Assembly: GCF_012927455.1 (NCBI RefSeq)
Contig: NZ_JABBPE010000015.1
Span: forward strand, 496,001 to 560,000
Length of the DNA: 64,000 nucleotides
Reading direction: 5' to 3'
Source: Polaromonas sp.
GTDB taxonomy: Bacteria; Pseudomonadota; Gammaproteobacteria; Burkholderiales; Burkholderiaceae_C
Below are positions 19,402 to 27,506 of this stretch, one piece after another; position 1 is the first letter of the stretch; each line of letters starts with the position of its first letter. A program made the translations under genes and the position numbers. The notes under the pieces are model-generated. The model ran no database searches. It was not told the origin of the DNA and was given only the letters and a program-made list of their open reading frames with translations.

Positions 19402-20619
19402 TCAATGGTCCCGCGCCTGCTCCTTTTTGCTGGAGTTCCAGCGTTTCATTTGATGCTGCCATTGTCCGAGCGGCTGGGAGTGATCGGCTTCGGCCGTGCT
19501 CGTGGAACTTGCGATCAACTGGTCCAGCAGCGCTTCCTGCACCGGATCTTCCTGTGTCGGAAACACAGGAACCACTTTCACATGGTAATCACCGCGGGGG
19601 CCACGCACCGCGCTCGGAAAGCCCTGACCGCGAAACCTGTAGACCAGCGCATCACGGTTCAGACGCAACTGCTGGGCGCCGTCCGGCGTAGGCACGTCCA
19701 CCCAACGACCCGCCATCCAGGCGTAGCCGTTGACCGGCATCTCACAACGGAGCACGCCGTCGTCATCCAATGTGAAAAACGGGTGAGGCTCGATCTCCAC
19801 CTGCAGTTCCAGGTCAATCTCCATGTCACCATGGCGCGAAGCCGGGACGCTTAACGCATTGCCCTCGCGCAGGCCGGCAGGAAAACGAACCCGGCGCCGG
19901 TAAGCCACTAACCTTTCACCGTTGCCGTCGCAGGCGTCGCAGGGCGCGCGCTGTCGTCCGTCACCGCCACAATCTTCACACGCCTCTGAATTCCACAACC
20001 AGCCGAACAAGGCCGCCTTACGAACGGCACCGTTGCCACGACAAGTGCTGCACGCCTTCGCCAGCACCCGCTGCCCCTTGCCGACACAATCATTGCAGGT
20101 TTGCGTAAAGTGGCCTCGTACGCTACGGGTGCAGCCCAGGATGGCATCCTCCAGGGACAGGCGCACCTTGCGGACATGCCTGTTTCCGGGGGTCTCGGCT
20201 TCAGGTGTCGCGCAGGCGGCGGAAGAAGCAGCTTCGGCACTTTCTCCACCTGCATCATCCGAGCCATCACCATTGCCATCACGCAGTTGTCGGAGGTGCT
20301 GGTAGGCCTTGTTGATTAGTTGCATGCGCCTGCCTGCGCCAGCCGCCCCGTTGCGGTCGGGGTGCCAGGTAGCGACCAAGCGTCGCCAGGTGGCTTTGAG
20401 CTGTTCATCACTGGCGCTGGGGTCCAGGCCAAATTCCTTGTAGGCCTCCTCGGTGTCCATGGGGTCGTTTCCTTGTTTCCCAATATTCGCACGGCGGTGG
20501 GCCGGGCTCTGCCAGGTATCGTCAGCGGCCAGCGCAACGTAGCAAAGGGGGCACTGCTGCTGATTGATTTCCAGTAACCAGTCATCCACGACGGGCCGAA
20601 ACGGGTTTCGTGGAGTCAC
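19402..20619 (-). CDS. DnaJ-type co-chaperone with zinc finger
   Basis: 405 residues from GTG 20619. J domain at ~54-112 with HPD at 86-88 (WHPDRN); four CxxCxGxG motifs at ~175-235 (CNDCVGKG, CSTCRGNG, CEDCGGDG, CDACDGNG); C-terminal substrate-binding part with LREGNALSVPASRHGDMEIDLELQVEIEPHPFF. This is the DnaJ layout, with a G/F-poor linker. The first 53 residues hold CPLC and have normal codon use, but ATG 20460 has AAGGA 8 nt upstream and may be the true start. It would recruit Hsp70, perhaps the host DnaK. Its place on a phage-satellite-like island is notable, since several phages depend on DnaK/DnaJ. Confidence 0.8.
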   Translation of the reverse strand: MTPRNPFRPVVDDWLLEINQQQCPLCYVALAADDTWQSPAHRRANIGKQGNDPMDTEEAYKEFGLDPSASDEQLKATWRRLVATWHPDRNGAAGAGRRMQLINKAYQHLRQLRDGNGDGSDDAGGESAEAASSAACATPEAETPGNRHVRKVRLSLEDAILGCTRSVRGHFTQTCNDCVGKGQRVLAKACSTCRGNGAVRKAALFGWLWNSEACEDCGGDGRQRAPCDACDGNGERLVAYRRRVRFPAGLREGNALSVPASRHGDMEIDLELQVEIEPHPFFTLDDDGVLRCEMPVNGYAWMAGRWVDVPTPDGAQQLRLNRDALVYRFRGQGFPSAVRGPRGDYHVKVVPVFPTQEDPVQEALLDQLIASSTSTAEADHSQPLGQWQHQMKRWNSSKKEQARDH

Positions 20620-20757
20620 CGAGCTTGTAAATGCCGATTTCCCTGGCTACTGACTTCAATAGACTGCAAGCCGACTATCAACTTTCCAGACAGCGGACGC
20701 TCAGAGTTGAGCTCGACCAACCGGAGCTTCCCGAAAAAGGTCCAATCAACAGTCCAG

Positions 20758-22233
20758 TCAGGAGTCTTCGTCGAAGTTTGAAGAATTTTCAATCAAATCG
20801 CTTTGTCGATGATGGGCCAGCGGTTCAAAACTTTCACCAAGGACTACTCCCATTACTATTCCCGTGATTGGGTACTTGCGAAGCAATCGCTCAATTCGAT
20901 GATTGAGCCCGTGAATGCGATCTGAATTTCGGAGGTCAAAAAAGTAGGCCTCAGGCATTACGATGACCATCGTGAACGCTGAAAGTCGGCCTTCTTTCAT
21001 CTCCATGTATCCCCGAAGAAGTCCGTTAACAATGTATGAGGAGAGTATCAATCTATCGAAGTCTCTAAGGTATTTGACTTCAAACCCCTCAATATCATTA
21101 TCGGAATTAACCAAAAAATCAGGAAACCCCCTTAAATTATATTCAACGCGCTCGTTTGTTTGAGAAAGCCACAATCCAACCGATCTTTCAATTCCTCTTA
21201 AATCGGGTCTGTCAATAAATTGCGTTGACTCATTAAGTCGGATTGATCGCGCCTCAAATGGAGCAGCCTCAGCAATAAAAGACCTAGTCGTTGGATAACG
21301 AATTGTAGGTGAAAGGGCAACCTGTTGTAGTTCAGCGACCGACTCAGAAGATACTGCTACAGTGGTGTACTTGTTGGCATGCTCCATAAACTGAACCGAC
21401 GAGTAGATCCAGAATAGTTCCACGCCGGTTTCTCGTTGAATTTCTCTGACAAGTTCTGGGTGAGCACCAATAGTTTTTCCTTGCTCGCGCCACCACCAAT
21501 CCTCTTTCCTATCTGCAGTAACAAGCAAAACTAGCTTGATGCCATTTTCTTTTGCGTGATTCAAAAGCTGACGCCACAAAATCAAATCGCCATACTTACG
21601 CGGATACTTTATATGATCGTGAATAAAGCTAGCTTCGTTCGGATTTTTATCTTTGTCGATATCAGCAAATCCAGGGGGTATTTTTTCCTTATACCGATTG
21701 TCCCCATCAGAAACCAATAAATCGAGTTCTCCTTGGTTTTTTGGTCCAACTCCGACCTTTCCAAAGAGAATCACATCAAGCTTTTCTCTCACTTCATCTG
21801 ACGAGGAAATATCCAACTGGCTTCGATGAACAGCTTTTATGGCATCCAGCAGTTTTGCGTTAGCCTTTTCAAGATCGTCCAACAAGGGTTGGGATTCAAT
21901 CCCTAGACCACGCTTATCTATTTGAAGTGTGTCGACCTTTCGCTTTAATTCGCTTACCAAGTCACTCGCTGCCTGAAGAGCATCTTCAGTAGACTTCCTC
22001 TCGCTTGCAATGACAGTAAGTCGTCTTCGTTGAAACTCCAGCGCTACTTGGTGAGGAATCCAAAGCCTGTCTTTCAATGAATCCAGGACTTGCAACAGTT
22101 CATCTCGAGCCGTCGTCGGGAGCCTGTACAAATTCAATAAAACATTAGTATCCAGGACAATTAGACCTTCATCCCATAGCTGTTGGTATTGATCGGCACT
22201 TGGTGGGTAGTAACCTGAGAATATTGACTGCAC
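20758..22233 (-). CDS. PIN-domain protein (PIN_8 type), AT-rich
   Basis: 491 residues from GTG 22233. The opening (FSGYYPPSADQYQQLWDEG then IVLDTNVLLNLYR near 29) is typical of the PIN_8 'PIN-like' domain, an RNase-H-like nuclease fold with acidic metal ligands; further acids appear in DLILWRQLLNHAKENG and LVTADRKEDWW. The C-terminal 160 residues are different (EGFEVKYLRDFDRLILSSYIV) and may be a second nuclease or sensor domain. Base composition is clearly more AT-rich than its neighbours and codon use differs, so it arrived separately. Probable role is RNA or DNA cleavage in defence; no partner gene is adjacent. Confidence 0.7.
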   Translation of the reverse strand: MQSIFSGYYPPSADQYQQLWDEGLIVLDTNVLLNLYRLPTTARDELLQVLDSLKDRLWIPHQVALEFQRRRLTVIASERKSTEDALQAASDLVSELKRKVDTLQIDKRGLGIESQPLLDDLEKANAKLLDAIKAVHRSQLDISSSDEVREKLDVILFGKVGVGPKNQGELDLLVSDGDNRYKEKIPPGFADIDKDKNPNEASFIHDHIKYPRKYGDLILWRQLLNHAKENGIKLVLLVTADRKEDWWWREQGKTIGAHPELVREIQRETGVELFWIYSSVQFMEHANKYTTVAVSSESVAELQQVALSPTIRYPTTRSFIAEAAPFEARSIRLNESTQFIDRPDLRGIERSVGLWLSQTNERVEYNLRGFPDFLVNSDNDIEGFEVKYLRDFDRLILSSYIVNGLLRGYMEMKEGRLSAFTMVIVMPEAYFFDLRNSDRIHGLNHRIERLLRKYPITGIVMGVVLGESFEPLAHHRQSDLIENSSNFDEDS

Positions 22234-22413
22234 TTCTATTACCTTAATGATAGGCCTCGTCTAGCTGTCGCGAATTAAGACTTTTAAGGCGAATTTTTAC
22301 TGTTTTAAGTGGTGCAAATGTAACCCAGTGGACCACGACTCCGAATGTCGGCTCTCGCTGCGTTGCCGACGCCCAGCAATCTTAATTTCAGCAAGTCAGC
22401 ATCTGCCCGACCG

Positions 22414-23712
22414 CTAAGCCCTCACGACAGGCATGTCAGCCCAGCATGTCGTGTAGCCCGGCGTCCGTCGCTCCTGCTTCATCGTCCATGCCCGCCTGTC
22501 TCCCGCCAGCCCGGCACTGGCCATCAGCACTGTGCCCCGGCCGTAGCGCTGGTTCAGGTCATCCAGGGTTGTCATCAACCCTCGTCTATCGGGCGCATCG
22601 TCATCCTGCAGATCCAGCTCGCCTTGCTTAACCGTGTCCGGCTGCAGATCAAGCAACATGACCCCGGCCTTGGCCAGCTTGAAGCCCTGCTTGTAGATGG
22701 CACGCAACCCGGCCAGAGCCGCGAAGACGATTTCGGCGGTATCTGCGCTGGGTCGGCGCAGCGGAACGCTGGTCGAGCAGCTGTATTGAGGGTCTTGCCT
22801 GAACGGGCTGGTGCGAATAAAACACAGCACTTGATTGGCGTTGCTGCCTTGCTTGCGGAGCTTCTCAGCGGCCCGGGTGGCGAACTCCGTGACGGCTTCA
22901 CTTAGATCCGCCAGATCTGTTACTGGATGGCCGAATGACCGGGTACAGGCGATTTCCTGTTTTGGCGCTGGCGCGTGGTCCAGCTCAAAGCAGGGCGTCC
23001 CCTGCAACTCGCGGATGGTTCGCTCTAGCACCACCGACCAGCGACCTCGCACCATCGCCGGATCAAGCCGGGCCAGATCAAGCACGGTGTGGATACCACC
23101 CTCGTTCAATTGTGAGCTGATGCGCCGGCCAACGCCCCAGACTTCGCTGACGGCGGTTGCAGCCAATACAGCGTCCAGCTCGGTCGGTGTCAGTGCCGCC
23201 AGATTGCACACCTGCGCCAATTGCTCGGGATAGGTGCCGGGCTTGCGCTCTGCCGTCTTGGCGACGTGGTTGGCCAGCTTGGCCAGGGTCTTGGTTGTGC
23301 CGATGCCGATCCCGCACGGGATGCCAACCCACTGCAGGATGCGGGCACGAATTTTGTGGCTGCGCTCCACCAAGTCGCCGCGCACCCCGATCAGATCGAT
23401 GAACGATTCATCAATGGAGTAAATCTCCTGCCGTGGGCCAAGCCCAGCGGCGATGCTCATCATGCGATCGCTCAGGTCACCATACAAAGCAAAGTTGGCC
23501 GACAAGACCACCAGTCCTTCCGACTCTGCCAAATGCCGGATCTTGAACCAGGGCGCGCCCATAGCGATGCCCAGCGCCTTGGCTTCGTTGCTGCGGGCAA
23601 TCGCGCACCCGTCGTTATTGCTCAGCACGACCACCGGGCGGCCGTTCAAACTGGGGCGAAACACACGCTCGCAGCTCACATAGAAGTTGTTGCCATCGAC
23701 CAGCGCGTACAT
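22414..23712 (-). CDS. umuC: UmuC-type Y-family DNA polymerase
   Basis: 432 residues starting at ATG 23712 ([18 protein letters not shown]); an open frame upstream to 24012 is not protein-like. Catalytic motifs are intact: [34 protein letters not shown] and the helix-hairpin-helix [17 protein letters not shown]. It copies past damaged bases and causes mutations. It lies 170 bp downstream of umuD; that gap is wider than the usual overlap and contains no gene. Likely SOS-controlled through the umuD promoter. Confidence 0.93.
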   Translation of the reverse strand: MYALVDGNNFYVSCERVFRPSLNGRPVVVLSNNDGCAIARSNEAKALGIAMGAPWFKIRHLAESEGLVVLSANFALYGDLSDRMMSIAAGLGPRQEIYSIDESFIDLIGVRGDLVERSHKIRARILQWVGIPCGIGIGTTKTLAKLANHVAKTAERKPGTYPEQLAQVCNLAALTPTELDAVLAATAVSEVWGVGRRISSQLNEGGIHTVLDLARLDPAMVRGRWSVVLERTIRELQGTPCFELDHAPAPKQEIACTRSFGHPVTDLADLSEAVTEFATRAAEKLRKQGSNANQVLCFIRTSPFRQDPQYSCSTSVPLRRPSADTAEIVFAALAGLRAIYKQGFKLAKAGVMLLDLQPDTVKQGELDLQDDDAPDRRGLMTTLDDLNQRYGRGTVLMASAGLAGDRRAWTMKQERRTPGYTTCWADMPVVRA

Positions 23713-23882
23713 GGCGATTACCGAGTCAAAGCGAGATGCCGTCGACCGACCTGCTAAGGATGGGAAAGCATGGTGGGCGCACGGGCGCGAGCGCGACGAT
23801 AAGTTCCCACCGGCGCGTAGGGTGTTCGCAAGACGGGCCTTGGTCAAACATGGGGGGGAGGGCGGACAGGCGGTTGCATCGC

Positions 23883-24326
23883 TCAGGTCCGAAACTGCTT
23901 GATGGCGGCGACCACGACGCCCCAGATTTCCAAGGTCTGGCCATCCTTGGGGCTGATGTCGGCAAAGGTCGGGTTGGCAGCCTTGAGCTTTACGCGGCCG
24001 GCCCGTTGCCACAGGGTCTTGCAGACGAATTCGCCATCGACCACAGCCACCACGACATGACCCGAGTGCGGCCTGATGGCACGGTCCACCAGCACGACAT
24101 CATTGTCGAAAATTCCTGCATCCCTCATCGATTCCCCGCGCACACGCAGCAAGAACGTGGCCTGCGGGTGCTTGATGAGTTGCTCCATCAGGTCCACGCG
24201 CTTCACGGCATGGTCTTCGGCAGGTGACGGAAAGCCCGCCGCCACCCGGCAAGGCAGTGCATTGACCCAAATGGGCAGGTGTGCAATCGGAGTGGGAGTG
24301 ACGAAATTTGGTGAGAGGGTCGACAT
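23883..24326 (-). CDS. umuD: UmuD-type self-cleaving S24 peptidase
   Basis: 147 residues. The cleavage site [10 protein letters not shown] lies near residue 30, the catalytic serine in [10 protein letters not shown] near 65 and the lysine in [11 protein letters not shown] near 102, as in UmuD/LexA. RecA filaments trigger cleavage to UmuD', the partner of UmuC. The start ATG 24326 is only 5 bp from a perfect LexA box, which leaves little room for a ribosome site, so translation may use a weak or leaderless start. Confidence 0.92.
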   Translation of the reverse strand: MSTLSPNFVTPTPIAHLPIWVNALPCRVAAGFPSPAEDHAVKRVDLMEQLIKHPQATFLLRVRGESMRDAGIFDNDVVLVDRAIRPHSGHVVVAVVDGEFVCKTLWQRAGRVKLKAANPTFADISPKDGQTLEIWGVVVAAIKQFRT

Positions 24327-24331
24327 ATGAA

Positions 24332-24351
24332 TACTGTTTTTTTATCCAGTA
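24332..24351 (-). promoter_or_regulatory. LexA (SOS) box of umuDC
   Basis: TACTG-N10-CAGTA is a perfect match to the LexA operator consensus, with an AT-rich centre. It is located directly before umuD, so LexA would block this promoter until DNA damage. Confidence 0.85.
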
Positions 24352-24524
24352 TATGTCTTTGCCCCACCTCTCATTGCCAGGTGCATCGTCAATGCCTGCT
24401 TTTTAAGCACCGCTCGCCAGCGCAGGATCGACGCCGTTCTGGGAACTTGTCCCTGACGTTATCAACAGCGTAGGACACAGTTCGCGGGTACAACTCGCAC
24501 CTGCAGTACGCGATACTCGCGCGC

Positions 24525-25361
24525 ATGTCACGTACTCTCGCGTTTGTTTTATTTTTCGCAGCTGGCTTTTTAACGCCCACTTGGGGCGCCACCAAATGTA
24601 GTGAACATTTCGTCGGAGGCGTTGCCCCCGCGATCACCAACGTCAAGCTGCAAGCTCGCACGCAGGAGATCTGCTTCGAGTCGTATGCCGTGCTGCACTC
24701 CGGCATCAGCCGCACCCCGCTCTATTCGGCCGAGCACCTGACCCGGGCCGATGTAGAGGCGGCGAAGACGCTCTCGCGGCATGACTCATACCACCCTGAA
24801 AACTCTTTGCCGGCCCAGGACAGGGCTGAGCTCAGCGACTACGCGCGCTCGGGCTACGACCGCGGCCACATGTCGCCCAATGGCGATATGCCCAACCGTT
24901 TCGCGCAGGCCGAGAGTTTCAGCCTGGCCAACATGGTGCCGCAGGTGCACGCCAACAATGCCGGTGTTTGGGCCGGCATCGAGGGAGCGGCCCGGCAGCT
25001 GGCTCTTGACGAGGGCGAGGTCTATGTGGTGTCGGGCCCGGCCTTCATTGGGAGCAACATCCAGCGCATCGGCAACGTCTTGGTGCCGACACACCTCTGG
25101 AAAGTGCTCTACAGTCCTGCTCAAAGACGCGCCGGCGCCTATGTGATCACCAACGACGACACCCGCGAGTATTCAGCGGTCACGGTATCCGATCTGGAGG
25201 AAATGATCGGTGTCAGCCTGCTGCCCGGACTATCCCGCAAGGTCCGAGACAACGGTATGGAGCTGCCAATGCCGACCTCCCGGCGTGGAGCCAAGTCGCG
25301 CAAAAGCCCGGCGCAGGAGAAATTTATTCTCAACGCGCTCAAGCGCGCCAGCCAACTTTAA
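24525..25361 (+). CDS. Exported DNA/RNA non-specific endonuclease (NucA/EndoG family)
   Basis: 278 residues with a signal peptide (hydrophobic core FVLFFAAGFL, likely cut after TWGA near residue 22). The family signature SGYDRGHMSPNGDM lies at ~108-121 with the catalytic His in DRGHM, and the metal-binding Asn region NMVPQVHANNAGVW near 139-150. Such enzymes degrade DNA and RNA in the periplasm or outside the cell. An 84-residue protein follows 12 bp downstream and may be its partner. An incoming-DNA barrier or nutrient scavenger are both possible. Confidence 0.88.
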   Translation: MSRTLAFVLFFAAGFLTPTWGATKCSEHFVGGVAPAITNVKLQARTQEICFESYAVLHSGISRTPLYSAEHLTRADVEAAKTLSRHDSYHPENSLPAQDRAELSDYARSGYDRGHMSPNGDMPNRFAQAESFSLANMVPQVHANNAGVWAGIEGAARQLALDEGEVYVVSGPAFIGSNIQRIGNVLVPTHLWKVLYSPAQRRAGAYVITNDDTREYSAVTVSDLEEMIGVSLLPGLSRKVRDNGMELPMPTSRRGAKSRKSPAQEKFILNALKRASQL

Positions 25362-25373
25362 GGAACCCATCCC

Positions 25374-25628
25374 ATGAGTCAAGATTTCAAGCCGTATGCC
25401 AACGAAGCCGATGTGCTGCGCATCGGCGACCTGGAGATCGAAAACCGGGTTGACCGCGTGACGCTCACCGGCGATGTGGTGCTCACCAAGGACAAGGCTG
25501 GCTTGGCGCTGGCCACGGAGCTGCAGTCGCTCATCGGGCGCATCGTCGATGCGCTTCAGGCGGAAAAGCAGTTGCCGGAGACTGATGAGCTGAAGGTGAC
25601 CAAGACAGTTAAAAATCCATTTGCATAG
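25374..25628 (+). CDS. Small acidic protein linked to the exported nuclease
   Basis: 84 residues, with TAAGGA 11 nt before the ATG. Acidic, no signal peptide, no cysteines; a beta-rich first half (DVLRIGDLEIENRVDRVTLTGDVVLTKDK) and a helix. No family recognised. The 12-bp spacing from the nuclease stop indicates one transcript; an inhibitor that protects the cytoplasm is one idea, but nothing in the sequence proves it. Confidence 0.65.
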   Translation: MSQDFKPYANEADVLRIGDLEIENRVDRVTLTGDVVLTKDKAGLALATELQSLIGRIVDALQAEKQLPETDELKVTKTVKNPFA

Positions 25629-26001
25629 ATCGGGCGGCTTGGCATTGAAGGTCCACTTAGGCGAATGTGATTGCGCGCAAGGAGGCAACTCACCTTGCGG
25701 ATAATCAAAGGTGTTTTGATCAACCAATTTTTGTCTGCTACAGACTGGTCAGAGTCATTCGCGGCAGACCGTCCAAGCGACCGCTGAGTTCGCTACCCGA
25801 CATTTGAGGTGCGGCGGTTCGTAAGACTACCGCCGGTGACCGGGTACTCGATGGGGTGCGGCCGCCGAACCGATTTTGGATAGACTCTCTTGGTTGAAGC
25901 TAGGCGCTGGGCTGGCGCCGTGGAAAGCTTCACGAGTCGCTATCATTGGTACTCTAGGTATCGACGCTCCATATAAACGATCGGACCTGGGAGGAGCCCC
26001 A
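25629..26001. other. Intergenic region before the ABC-3C operon
   Basis: 373 bp without a supported gene. A frame is open back to TTG 25876, but the extra 42 residues do not look conserved, and the GGGAGGAG sequence at 25990-25995 points to the start at 26002. The rest probably holds the operon promoter. Confidence 0.5.
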
Positions 26002-27003
26002 TTGCAAAAGAACTACCCCGGATTGATCTCCGTGCTGACCGCGGCGGAGCTCGAGGACTTCGTCGACGACTGGTTGCACCAGCGTTGCAAGGATTATTAC
26101 TCGCACGAGCGGTGGAGCGGAACGGGCGACCTGGGGCGCGATGTCACGGGCTACGTCACCGACCGTCGGATGAACGGGGCATGGGACAACTTCCAATGCA
26201 AGCAGCTCAGCAAGCCGCTGTCCGAGAAGGCACTGTTCGTAGAACTGGGCAAGATCTTCATGCATTCGGCGGCAGGAGCGTACGCGCTACCGCGGACCTA
26301 CACCTTCGTGGCACCCCGGGGTGTCGTGCGCAAGGTGCGCGAGTTCGTCGCGCATCCGGACCGACTGAAGCAGGCATTCCTGGATCGCTGGGACACGTAC
26401 ATCGAGGGTGACCTGGTGGAAAACGCGACGGTGAAGTTGACGCCGGAGATCAAGGCCAAGATCAAGGCGTTTGATTTTGCGAAGGTCCACTGGCTAGACG
26501 CCAGACTGCTGGCCAAGGATCCGGCATGCATGCCGGCGGTGGTCAAATGGTTCGATGCCGACCCCGGTCAGAGCCCTAGGGGCGTCGTGCCCACCGCAAT
26601 CCACCATAGCGAATCAGCCTACCTCGGCCAACTACTGAAGGTGTACGAGGAGCGGGGGCCGGGCACCTACCCCGACCCCGAGGCTGCGCTGGTCTGCCCC
26701 CATGTGGGGCCACATCTCAAGAACCAGCGGACCCGCTTCTTCGACGCCACGGCGTTCGACCGCTTTTACCGTGACTCAACGCCAGAGGAGTTCGTACAGA
26801 CCTTCCGCGACGAGGTCCACCACGGCGTCGTCGACGTCCACGAGGCCGATCACACCAACAAGTTCACCCGCCTGAACAATATCATGCAGCAGGCCGCCGT
26901 GCTGCAAGCTTCTGGCGTGCTGGGCCGGCACGCCGGACCGCAGGTCAAGCAGGGCACCTGCCACCTGCTTGCCAACGAGGGGGTCATGCCATGGGATCGG
27001 TAG
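26002..27003 (+). CDS. ABC-3C system effector: PD-(D/E)XK nuclease-like protein
   Basis: 333 residues from TTG 26002 with a strong GGAGGAG site 7 nt upstream (longer start at 25876 possible). Near residues 40-70, GTGDLGRDVTGYV ... WDNFQCKQL reads as the D...(E/Q)xK core of Mrr-like restriction nucleases. The C-terminal third (FVQTFRDEVHHGVVDVH ... RLNNIMQQAAVLQASGVLG) resembles the helical C-terminal domain shared by effectors of ABC three-component (ABC-3C) systems. The next two genes overlap it and encode the middle and ATPase parts. Expected to cut DNA when the ATPase senses invasion; inferred from family logic. Confidence 0.75.
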   Translation: MQKNYPGLISVLTAAELEDFVDDWLHQRCKDYYSHERWSGTGDLGRDVTGYVTDRRMNGAWDNFQCKQLSKPLSEKALFVELGKIFMHSAAGAYALPRTYTFVAPRGVVRKVREFVAHPDRLKQAFLDRWDTYIEGDLVENATVKLTPEIKAKIKAFDFAKVHWLDARLLAKDPACMPAVVKWFDADPGQSPRGVVPTAIHHSESAYLGQLLKVYEERGPGTYPDPEAALVCPHVGPHLKNQRTRFFDATAFDRFYRDSTPEEFVQTFRDEVHHGVVDVHEADHTNKFTRLNNIMQQAAVLQASGVLGRHAGPQVKQGTCHLLANEGVMPWDR

Positions 27004-27506
27004 ATAGGCCGGCGCCCAGGGCGCACCCTTTTAATAGCACGCTCGAAACTGGCATCCGCGCGCTGGTCGTGCTGGAAGCCTTCTATCCGCGGCGTTGTGA
27101 CCTGCTGGAGATGACCTGGCTCGATCACCTGGTCGTGCACACAGGGGATCTGGACGACCAAGATACCCCGAGCAGCCTGCACCCGGACCTGCCCAACCGC
27201 GCAGCTGAACTCGTGGTGAGGCGGCCGCTGGTTGAGAAGAGCCTTCGGCTGATGCAGCAGCTGCACCTCGTCGACGTCTTCGAGACTGAAGACGGCATCA
27301 CCTTCGGCGCGAGCGACGACGCCCCGATATACCTCGACCTGCTGCAGGCACCATATTCCGTCGCGCTAAAGGAGCGAGCGAAGTGGATGGCCGATCGCTT
27401 TGCCAACAAGCCGGCCGCAGAAATGCGCGAGCAGATGGAAAATCGAATCGGGCGGTGGACCGCCGACTTCCGCGTTGAAGAGCCGTTTGCCGGAGCACGC
27501 GCATGA
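26991..27506 (+). CDS. ABC-3C middle component
   Basis: 171 residues; overlaps the effector gene by 13 bp and the ATPase gene by ATGA. Size, position and the wing-like pattern (LLEMTWLDHLVVHTGDL ... LRLMQQLHLVDVFETEDGITF) fit the small middle components that bridge the nuclease and the SMC-like ATPase in ABC-3C systems. No catalytic motif is visible, as expected for a bridging subunit. Confidence 0.7.
   Translation: MGSVDRPAPRAHPFNSTLETGIRALVVLEAFYPRRCDLLEMTWLDHLVVHTGDLDDQDTPSSLHPDLPNRAAELVVRRPLVEKSLRLMQQLHLVDVFETEDGITFGASDDAPIYLDLLQAPYSVALKERAKWMADRFANKPAAEMREQMENRIGRWTADFRVEEPFAGARA

Noticed and set aside
19105..19854. Plus-strand frame resembling an Icd/Ash-like satellite protein
   Set aside because: Most of it is antisense to the DnaJ C-terminus and no ribosome site is seen; the likeness is too weak to call.
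23713..24012. N-terminal extension of UmuC
   Set aside because: The extra 100 codons are Arg/Pro/Ser-rich and overlap umuD; the family starts at MYALVDGNN.
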